Shown here: piece after piece, positions 8,092 through 13,269 of the stretch
Layout of the letters: every line of letters starts with the position of its first letter
Numbering within the stretch: position 1 is the stretch's first letter
Source: JAMWZF01 sp041628615
Lineage (GTDB): Bacteria > Pseudomonadota > Alphaproteobacteria > Rhodobacterales > Rhodobacteraceae
NCBI GenBank assembly: GCA_041628615.1
Contig: JBFKOW010000096.1
Coordinates: forward strand, 1 to 13,269
Length of the DNA stretch: 13,269 bases
Reading direction: 5' to 3'
The notes under the pieces: model-generated
The model's input: the letters and a program-made list of their open reading frames with translations, nothing else
What the model was told of the DNA's origin: nothing
Databases searched by the model: none
Position numbers and translations under genes: made by a program

Positions 8092-9619
8092 CGAGTCGCG
8101 GACCGACTGGGGTCCGTTCGGACGGCCGATCTTCGCCGATGCCGAGGCGCGCGGGCTGTCCCGGCTGGCGGTGCTCGACGTGGGGTCGAACTCGGTGCGG
8201 CTGGTGATCTTCGACGGCGCCGCGCGCAGTCCGGCCTATTTCTACAACGAGAAGGTGATGTGCGGGCTGGGCCGCGGGCTGGGCGAAACCGGCCGGCTGC
8301 ACCCCGAGGGCCGCCAGCGGGCGGTCAGCGCGATCCGGCGCTTCGCCGCCCTCGCCGATGGCCTCGGCATCGACCGGATCAACGGGGTCGCGACCGCCGC
8401 GGTGCGCGACGCCGAGGACGGCCCCGACTTCATCGCCGAGGTGGCGGCGCAGACCGGCGTCACCGTCCACGTCATCGACGGCGGCGAGGAGGCCCGGCTG
8501 TCGGCGCAGGGGGTGCTGCTGGGCTGGCCCGGTTCCTACGGGCTGGTCTGCGACATCGGCGGGTCCTCGATGGAACTCGCGGTGCTCGACAAGGGCGCGA
8601 TCGGGGCGCGGCTGACATCCGCGCTCGGCCCGTTCAAGCTGGGCGAACTCAAGGGCGGCAAGAAGGCGCTCAAGGCCCATATCGACAAGACGGTGAAGCA
8701 GCTTTTCGAGGAGATGGGCGAACCGGCCGGCATGCGGCTGTTTCTCGTCGGCGGATCGTGGCGGGCCTTCGCCAAGGTCGACATGCACCGGCGGAACTAC
8801 CCGCTCACCGTGCTGCACGAATACCGGATGACGCCGCGGGCGGTGAGCCGGACCGGCGCGCTGATCGACGATGCCGATCTCGACGCACTGCGCGGGGCCT
8901 GCTCGATCTCCGAGACGCGGATGGGCCTCTTGCCGGTGGCGAGCCGGGTGCTGCGGTCGCTGGTGGCGACATTCCGGCCGAAGGACATCGCGGTGTCCTC
9001 CTACGGGATCCGCGAGGGGCTGCTCTACGAACAGATGCCGCAGAGCCTGCGCGACTGCGACCCGCTGATCGAGGCCTGCCGCTTTGCCGAGGCCAAGGAC
9101 GCGCGGGTGCCGGGCTTCGGCCGGCTGCTCTACGACTTCGTATCGCCGCTGTTCCCCTATGCCGACTGGCAGCGCCGCCGGATCATCAAGGCCGCCTGCC
9201 TGCTGCACGACGTGTCCTGGCGCGCCCATCCCGACTACCGGGCCGAGGTGACCTTCGACAACGCCACCCGCGCCAACCTCGGCGGATTGAAGCACGGCGA
9301 ACGGGTCTTTCTGGGCCGGGCGCTGATGTACCGCTACTCGTCGAAGCGGCCCGGCGGCCGGTTCGAGCCGCTGGAGGCGCTGCTGTCCGAGAAGGAGTTG
9401 CGCGACAGCGAGGTGCTGGGCCGGGCGATGCGGTTCGGCGCGATGCTCTGGCTCCACCCGGGCGAGGCGCCGGGCGACCTGCGCTACCAGCCCAAGAAGA
9501 AGACACTCGAGTTGCGGCTGGCGAAAGCGGCGGAACCGCTGTTCGGCGAGGTAGCCGAGGCACGGTTCACCGCCCTTGCCGGGGCGCTCGGCGCGGAGCC
9601 GAAGGTGAGACTGGCCTGA
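8069..9619 (+). CDS. ppx: Exopolyphosphatase, Ppx/GppA family
   Basis: Processively hydrolyses inorganic polyphosphate to phosphate, opposing Ppk; some relatives also hydrolyse pppGpp. The protein is 516 residues. The actin-like ATPase-fold motifs are clear: DVGSNSVRL at 37-45 (phosphate 1) and CDIGGSSMEL at 161-170 (phosphate 2), with VATAAVRDAEDG and GGEEARLSAQGV between. The C-terminal half carries an HD-like segment with His380-Asp381 (LLHDVSW). The frame is open upstream to 7919, but the start at 8069 is preferred because it gives the WGPFGRP leader expected before the first motif and a 23-bp overlap with the preceding gene. The ribosome site is only a G-rich stretch at 8053-8058. The stop lies 7 bp from the stop of the convergent gene. 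Ppx fits better than GppA because ppk is on the same strand close by. Confidence 0.93.
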   Translation: MDGHRDTDESRTDWGPFGRPIFADAEARGLSRLAVLDVGSNSVRLVIFDGAARSPAYFYNEKVMCGLGRGLGETGRLHPEGRQRAVSAIRRFAALADGLGIDRINGVATAAVRDAEDGPDFIAEVAAQTGVTVHVIDGGEEARLSAQGVLLGWPGSYGLVCDIGGSSMELAVLDKGAIGARLTSALGPFKLGELKGGKKALKAHIDKTVKQLFEEMGEPAGMRLFLVGGSWRAFAKVDMHRRNYPLTVLHEYRMTPRAVSRTGALIDDADLDALRGACSISETRMGLLPVASRVLRSLVATFRPKDIAVSSYGIREGLLYEQMPQSLRDCDPLIEACRFAEAKDARVPGFGRLLYDFVSPLFPYADWQRRRIIKAACLLHDVSWRAHPDYRAEVTFDNATRANLGGLKHGERVFLGRALMYRYSSKRPGGRFEPLEALLSEKELRDSEVLGRAMRFGAMLWLHPGEAPGDLRYQPKKKTLELRLAKAAEPLFGEVAEARFTALAGALGAEPKVRLA

Positions 9620-9626
9620 CCGCGGC

Positions 9627-10049
9627 CTAAAGCTCGATCTCGTCGCCCGGCGCGTCCGGGCCATCCTCCGGGGCGGGGGCGACGTAGGGCGGCGCGTCCC
9701 CGCGGCGGCGGATGATGATGTCGCCGTTGGGCAGGATCTCGGGCGGCTGGTAGTAGCCGATCTCGTCGATCAGGCTCATCAGCCGGGCCAGCGCCGGGCC
9801 CATCTCCTCGGTGAAGGCACGCAGCGCGGGCTCCACCTCGTCGGCGAAGTCCTGCATCTCCTCCAGCGCCGGCTCCAGTTCGGACACCAGCCCCCGGAGG
9901 ATCAGCCGGGCGCCCTCGCGCATCAGCGAGAACCCCTCGTCGGCGGGCAGCTCCGGATCATCGTCCGCCTGCTGCGCGATCAGCGGCGGGGTGCAGAGCG
10001 CGAGGCCGATGCCGGCAGCGGCGGCGGCCATGAAAAGCGGTCGTTTCAT
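9627..10049 (-). CDS. Small exported protein of unknown function with EPAL helical repeats
   Basis: A 140-residue protein with a signal peptide (MKRPLFMAAAAAGIGLAL, cleavage probably after Ala25). Cys19 lies in the hydrophobic part but is not in a proper lipobox. Residues 40-97 look like one long amphipathic helical region with a repeated element: EPAL at 59-62, EPAL at 73-76 and GPAL at 84-87, spaced 14 and 11 residues. A conserved-looking segment PPEILPNGDIIIRRR (102-116) and an acidic, Pro-rich tail ending DEIEL follow. I believe similar proteins are widespread in Rhodobacterales; some carry the name 'AAA+ family ATPase', but no Walker motif is present here, so that name would be wrong. 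The likely location is the periplasm. It lies 24 bp after the nuclease-family gene, at the end of the minus-strand run. Function not assigned. Confidence 0.8.
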   Translation of the reverse strand: MKRPLFMAAAAAGIGLALCTPPLIAQQADDDPELPADEGFSLMREGARLILRGLVSELEPALEEMQDFADEVEPALRAFTEEMGPALARLMSLIDEIGYYQPPEILPNGDIIIRRRGDAPPYVAPAPEDGPDAPGDEIEL

Positions 10050-10073
10050 GGCGGAAATATAGGTGAATCCGGA

Positions 10074-11099
10074 TCAGATTTCCATGTCGAGCGTCACCGG
10101 GAAATGATCCGACGCTGTGAGCAGCGCCGCCCGCAACGCCGCGTCAGCATAGCAGTCGGGGTCCTCGAACGGGTGCCAGATCTGCCAGCGGGGCCGCTTG
10201 GACATCAGGTCTTCCGAGATCATGATGTAGTCGAGCAGCGCGTGCAGGTAGCGCCCGTCCGGCGGCACCTTGAACCGGGCGGTGGTGGGAATCGCGCCGA
10301 TCCGCTGGGTCAGCGCCATCCGGGCGTGGGGGTCGAAGAGCTGCGCCGACCCCTCCTCGCCCAGCACGATCTCGAGCCCCGACCGGCCGAACAGCTTCTC
10401 GTATTCGTCAAGCCCGGGGCCGTCGTTGAAGTCGCCCAGCACCACCAGCGGGTCGCCCGCGGCGAGATGGGCCTCGACCCGCTGGCGCAGCCAGATGCAT
10501 TGCGCCAGTTGCTTGCGCCGGTTGGCGATCGACACCCGCATCACCTCGGCCGGGCCGCGGGCGCCGTGCGGGGCCTTCGACTTGGCATGAACGCCGATCA
10601 TCCGGAAGGCGGTGCCGGCGGCGGTCTCGACGGCAAGCTCCAGCGGCGGCTTGGACCAGCGGATCAGGTCCTCGGTCGCGTCGATGTCGAGATCGAGCCG
10701 GAACACGCCGTCGAAGCGGGGCGCCTCGGGGCTGCCCTTCTTGCCGGTCTCGTCGCCCTTCGGATCGTGCCGGACGGTGAGCGCCCGGGGATCGTAGAGC
10801 AACGCGATCTCCTGCTGGGTGTCGCTCACGAAGCCCATCAGCGCGGTGTCGGTACGCAGGCCGAAACGGGCGGCGAACTCTTCGAGCGCGGCGGTGCCGT
10901 CGCGGCGGCCGTGGCTGTCGGGGGCCTCGATCACCATCACCGCGTCGGCGTCGATGGCGGCGAAGACATGGCCCAGCGCCGCGATCTGTTCGGCGCGGGT
11001 CACGTCGCGCCGGCCGGACCAGCCGTTGTTGTCGAGCAGCGCGCCGTCGTCGTCGAACAGGTTCGCGAACCATTCGACGTTGTAGGTGGCGAGCCTCAT
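10074..11099 (-). CDS. Endonuclease/exonuclease/phosphatase-family protein
   Basis: A 341-residue hydrolase of the Mg2+-dependent EEP superfamily, which includes AP endonucleases, DNase I, sphingomyelinases and inositol phosphatases. The catalytic motifs appear in order: YNVEWF at 6-11 (Asn), a metal-binding Glu in VMVIEAPD, GVHAKSK (His), LGDFND at 221-226, and SDHFPV at 330-335 (catalytic His). All key residues look intact. No signal peptide or membrane helix is visible, so it is probably cytoplasmic. The sequence does not show whether DNA, RNA, lipid or another phosphodiester is the substrate. Its ATG overlaps the upstream stop as ATGA (4 nt), so it is translationally coupled to the TerB/J-domain gene. 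The small exported protein follows after 24 bp. Confidence 0.88.
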   Translation of the reverse strand: MRLATYNVEWFANLFDDDGALLDNNGWSGRRDVTRAEQIAALGHVFAAIDADAVMVIEAPDSHGRRDGTAALEEFAARFGLRTDTALMGFVSDTQQEIALLYDPRALTVRHDPKGDETGKKGSPEAPRFDGVFRLDLDIDATEDLIRWSKPPLELAVETAAGTAFRMIGVHAKSKAPHGARGPAEVMRVSIANRRKQLAQCIWLRQRVEAHLAAGDPLVVLGDFNDGPGLDEYEKLFGRSGLEIVLGEEGSAQLFDPHARMALTQRIGAIPTTARFKVPPDGRYLHALLDYIMISEDLMSKRPRWQIWHPFEDPDCYADAALRAALLTASDHFPVTLDMEI

Positions 11100-11776
11100 G
11101 CCGCCTTCCCGCTGATCTGTTCCCAGGCCCGGTTGATCGCCACCATCCGCTTCTCGGCCAGTTTCACCGCTTCCTCGGGCACGCCGCGGGCGATCATCGC
11201 GTCGGGGTGGCTTTCGCGGACCTGCCGGCGCCAGGCGGCGCGGATCTCGTCCATCGGCATCTCGGGCGACACCCCCAGCACGTCGTAGGGGTCGCGCTCG
11301 GCGTCGGGGACGAAGCGGGCCCGGATCCGCTCGAAGCAGCGGTCGTCGAAGCCGAAGATCTCGGCCACCCGGCGCAGGAAGGCGTCCTCGCCGGGGTGGT
11401 AGCTGCCGTCGGCCATCGCGATGTGAAACAGCCCTTCCATCAGGTCCGCGAGGGTATCGGTCTCGCCGTCGAACATCCGGGCGATGCGGGCGGCGTAGTC
11501 CTCGAACCCGGCGATGTCGGTGCGGGCGAGGTTGAACACCCGCGCCGCGTTCTTCTCCTGCGCCGGCGGGATGAAGAACACCTCGCGGAAGGCGGTGACC
11601 TCGTCGCGGGTCACCTGGCCGTCGGCCTTGGCCATCTTGGCGCCCAGCGCGATCACCGCGATGGCGAAGGCGGCGGATTTCTCGGGCGGGGTGCGCAGGC
11701 TGTCGAACACCGCCGACAGCCCCTCTCCGGCGCGGAGGGCGGCGAGCGCGTCGGCGATGCGGGACCAGATCGACAT
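11096..11776 (-). CDS. TerB/J-domain co-chaperone, DjlA-like
   Basis: A 226-residue protein with an N-terminal TerB-like helical domain (about 30-150) and a C-terminal J domain (162 to the end). TerB features are two Asp-rich repeats, AKADGQVTRDE near residue 50 and AMADGSYHPGED near 120. The J domain begins DPYDVLGVSPEMP and has the HPD motif at 190-192, which is needed to stimulate DnaK ATPase. This matches DjlA-like molecular chaperones; unlike E. coli DjlA it lacks an N-terminal membrane helix, so it should be cytosolic. It follows the GNAT gene by 17 bp and overlaps the EEP gene by 4 nt. The usual Rhodobacterales annotation is 'DnaJ/TerB molecular chaperone'. Client proteins are unknown. 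Confidence 0.9.
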   Translation of the reverse strand: MSIWSRIADALAALRAGEGLSAVFDSLRTPPEKSAAFAIAVIALGAKMAKADGQVTRDEVTAFREVFFIPPAQEKNAARVFNLARTDIAGFEDYAARIARMFDGETDTLADLMEGLFHIAMADGSYHPGEDAFLRRVAEIFGFDDRCFERIRARFVPDAERDPYDVLGVSPEMPMDEIRAAWRRQVRESHPDAMIARGVPEEAVKLAEKRMVAINRAWEQISGKAA

Positions 11777-11793
11777 GGCCGAACCCTAGCGCC

Positions 11794-12285
11794 TCAGAGC
11801 GGCAATTGCATCAGCACGAGGTCCATCCAGCGGCCGAACTTGTGGCCCACTTGCGGCAGTCGGGCGATCTCGCGGAAGCCGAGCGCGGCGTGGAACGCGA
11901 CCCCGGCGGGGTTCTCGGCGCTGACCCCGGCCCACATCGCATGGTGCCCGGCCGCCCGGGCCCTGTCGGCCAGCACCCCCATCAGCGCCCGGCCGATCCC
12001 CTGCCCGCCCCTGCCGGGGGCCAGAAGGACCGTGTTCTCGATCGTGAACCGGTAGCCGACGCCGGCGCGGAACTGCACCCAGGTGGCGAAGCCCGCGACC
12101 GTTCCGTCCACCTCGGCGACGAGGAACGCCTCGCGCGTGGCGATCAGGTCGGCGACCTCGGCGGCGGATTTATCGGCGGCGTTGAAGGTGACGGCGGTGT
12201 CGCGGATGTAGTGGTTCCAGATCGCCGCCACGGCGGCGGCGTCGGCGGCGCTGGCGTCGCGGACCGGGATCGCGCCGGAGGTCAC
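11794..12285 (-). CDS. GNAT-family N-acetyltransferase, PAT/YncA-like
   Basis: A 163-residue acetyltransferase using acetyl-CoA. The sequence (IPVRDASAADAAAVAAIWNH, VTFNAADKSAAEV, GYRFTIENTVLLAP, ENPAGVAFHAALGF, VGHKFGRWMDLVLM) follows the phosphinothricin/methionine-sulfoximine acetyltransferase-like branch. The real substrate is uncertain and resistance should not be assumed. The CoA loop reads GRGGQGIG (91-98); the usual Arg/Gln three residues before the first conserved Gly is Gly93 here, with an Arg one place earlier, a mild oddity. The frame is open far upstream through the neighbouring gene, but that part is a shadow. The GTG start at 12285 overlaps the VOC stop as GTGA, indicating translational coupling. 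The stop is 17 bp before the J-domain gene. Confidence 0.87.
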   Translation of the reverse strand: MTSGAIPVRDASAADAAAVAAIWNHYIRDTAVTFNAADKSAAEVADLIATREAFLVAEVDGTVAGFATWVQFRAGVGYRFTIENTVLLAPGRGGQGIGRALMGVLADRARAAGHHAMWAGVSAENPAGVAFHAALGFREIARLPQVGHKFGRWMDLVLMQLPL

Positions 12286-12881
12286 AGCGCCACGGGTCCG
12301 CGGGGCGTGTCGAAGCGGGCGACGAAACGGGCCGGGCCGGGGTGGAAGCTGACCTTGCCGATGACCGGCAGGCGGGCGGCGATGGCCCCGGCCTCGGGGT
12401 GGTGCACCTCCCAGCCGGTCAGGCGCACGCCCGAGTCCGGCAGGCTCTGCCCCGGCGGGGTGATGCCCGCGGGCCACTCGATCAGCGTCGGGAAGGCGCC
12501 GTCCCAGGGCAGCGACCCGTCGTCGGGCACCGCGATCCGCCAGCGCAGGTCGCCTCGCGACAGTTCCCGCGCCCGGCCCGCCGAGGCCGGGGCGGCGGCC
12601 AGCGCGGCGTCGAGGTCCGGCACCGCGCAGATCCAGTTCGCGGGGCGCGGCGGCCCGGCGAAGCGGTCGAGCCCGAACCAGCGCGGGCCTTCCGGGATCA
12701 GGCCGGGGTCGCGGGCGATCACCTCGAGGTAGAGCCCCTCGCCCAGCCCCAGCAGCCGGTTGTGGGTGCCGTCGCGCAGGTGCTGGCCACCCGGCAGCAG
12801 CGGCACGCCGAGCGCCGCCTCCCCGGCGGCGGCCCCGGCGGCGAGATCGGTGGCGGCGATGGCGACATGGTCGAGCAGCAT
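12282..12881 (-). CDS. VOC-superfamily glyoxalase-like protein
   Basis: A 199-residue protein opening MLLDHVAIAATDL, typical of the glyoxalase-like (VOC) fold. It has two beta-alpha-beta-beta-beta units: the first about 1-55 (with NRLLGLGEGLYLEVIARDP), and the second from about 84 on, including WRIAVPDDG and VRLTGWEVHHPE. Possible metal ligands are His5 and the Glu in YLEVIA, but the reaction is unknown; the family includes dioxygenases, isomerases and resistance proteins. The start is strongly supported by AAAGGA 6 nt upstream. A 10-bp hairpin ends right at that ribosome site. The stop overlaps the GNAT start by 4 nt. Confidence 0.85.
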   Translation of the reverse strand: MLLDHVAIAATDLAAGAAAGEAALGVPLLPGGQHLRDGTHNRLLGLGEGLYLEVIARDPGLIPEGPRWFGLDRFAGPPRPANWICAVPDLDAALAAAPASAGRARELSRGDLRWRIAVPDDGSLPWDGAFPTLIEWPAGITPPGQSLPDSGVRLTGWEVHHPEAGAIAARLPVIGKVSFHPGPARFVARFDTPRGPVAL

Positions 12882-12887
12882 GACGGA

Positions 12888-12893
12888 TCCTTT
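12888..12893 (-). promoter_or_regulatory. Ribosome-binding site of the glyoxalase-like gene, abutting a hairpin
   Basis: On the minus strand AAAGGA precedes the ATG at 12881 with a 6-nt gap. Its first A is also the last base of the 10-bp hairpin at 12893-12926, so folding could limit ribosome access. Confidence 0.65.
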
Positions 12894-12926
12894 CGCCGCC
12901 GCACCGTCCGGGTTTCGCGGCGGCGA
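12893..12926 (-). promoter_or_regulatory. Strong GC hairpin in the leader between the two VOC genes
   Basis: The minus-strand RNA would contain UCGCCGCCGC, a 14-nt loop, then GCGGCGGCGA: a perfect 10-bp stem with no mismatch. It fills most of the 57-bp gap between the truncated VOC gene and the next one. It has no U-run after it but is followed at once by the ribosome site. It could be a translational control element, a partial terminator, or an mRNA-stability structure. Confidence 0.5.
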
Positions 12927-12938
12927 CGCAAGCCCCGG

Positions 12939-13269
12939 TCAGCCGGCGGCTTCCGGCGGCTCCCAGAGTTCGACCGGGTTGCCCTCGGGATCGTGGATCC
13001 GGGCGAAGCGGCCGATGGCGGGGTCGTCCCACTTGGCCCGGCGCTCGGCGGCGACGCCGGCCTCGGCCAGCCGGGCCAGCAGCGCATCGAGACCCGCGAC
13101 CCGCAGGTTCAGCATCCAGCCGCGGTCGGCGGACCAGTAATCGCTGTCGGCCGCGAAGGGGGCAAAGACCGTCGGCCCGGCCTCCTGTGGCCAGACCGGC
13201 GCGCTCTCGACCCCGAGATGGCTTGCATACCAGGCGGCGAGCGCCGCCGGGTCGCGGGCGCGGAAGAAC
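12939..13269 (-). CDS. VOC-family protein (glyoxalase/bleomycin-resistance type), N-terminus outside the window
   Basis: The last 109 codons of a gene that enters from the right edge. The visible protein begins FFRARDPAALAAWYASHLGV, a standard first VOC module, so only a few residues are missing. It continues through VFAPFAADSDYW and WMLNLRVAGLDALLARLAEAG and ends IHDPEGNPVELWEPPEAAG, the standard C-terminal strand whose Glu is usually a metal ligand. This is a different, shorter VOC type from the neighbour. The substrate is unknown. It lies 57 bp upstream of the second VOC gene in the same direction and so is probably part of the same transcript. Not a pseudogene on present evidence; the missing end is due to the window. 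Confidence 0.85.
   Translation of the reverse strand, partial: FFRARDPAALAAWYASHLGVESAPVWPQEAGPTVFAPFAADSDYWSADRGWMLNLRVAGLDALLARLAEAGVAAERRAKWDDPAIGRFARIHDPEGNPVELWEPPEAAG

Noticed and set aside
9613..9630. Shared terminator between convergent ppx and the small exported-protein gene
   Set aside because: Only 7 bp separate the two stops, and the only symmetry is a 4-bp GGCC pair. Terminators, if present, must lie inside the coding ends, and I see no clear one.
9985..10000. Lipoprotein signal at Cys19 of the small exported protein
   Set aside because: The preceding residues (LAL) do not fit the lipobox, and a good signal peptidase I site follows at Ala25.

Overview
The window is about 13.3 kb of very GC-rich bacterial DNA, with dense genes and short or overlapping junctions. 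Several features point to an alphaproteobacterium of the order Rhodobacterales (Paracoccaceae/Roseobacteraceae type). These are a short-form prolyl-tRNA synthetase without a full editing insertion, a protein ending in a VPLPA-CTERM sorting tail, the perM-hdaA-ppk gene order with an HdaA-type DnaA-inactivating protein, and a TerB/J-domain chaperone of the size usual in this order. I see no tRNA, rRNA, CRISPR array, insertion sequence, phage gene or integrase. It reads as chromosomal core sequence.

Layout. (1) 26-1426, minus: proS. (2) 1427-1870: a 444-bp divergent intergenic region with two inverted repeats and a small AT-richer island just before the next gene. (3) 1871-2773, plus: an exported VPLPA-CTERM protein, a likely exosortase substrate. 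(4) 2858-9619, plus: an AI-2E/PerM-family membrane protein, hdaA, ppk, three small stress-type membrane proteins (DUF1328, DUF883 and a holin-like two-TM protein) and ppx. (5) 9627-13269, minus, convergent with ppx: a tight run read right to left as VOC protein (cut by the window edge), glyoxalase-like VOC protein, GNAT acetyltransferase, TerB/J-domain protein, endonuclease/exonuclease/phosphatase-family protein, and a small exported protein of unknown function.

How the genes work together. The plus-strand block joins control of replication initiation (HdaA) to polyphosphate synthesis (Ppk) and breakdown (Ppx). Between ppk and ppx lies a three-gene small-membrane-protein module. Upstream of it is a sequence matching the alphaproteobacterial general-stress-response promoter (GGAAC, 17 nt, CGTT), so the module and possibly ppx may be induced separately under stress. 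The minus-strand block has 4-nt stop/start overlaps (GTGA, ATGA) and short gaps, so it is probably one transcript. A strong 10-bp hairpin sits right against the ribosome-binding site of its second gene.

Limits. I find no clear previously undescribed system. The best leads are the stress-type promoter and gene module inside the ppk-ppx pair, the hairpin at 12893-12926, and the uncharacterised exported protein at 9627-10049. Everything rests on reading motifs by eye; no database search was run.
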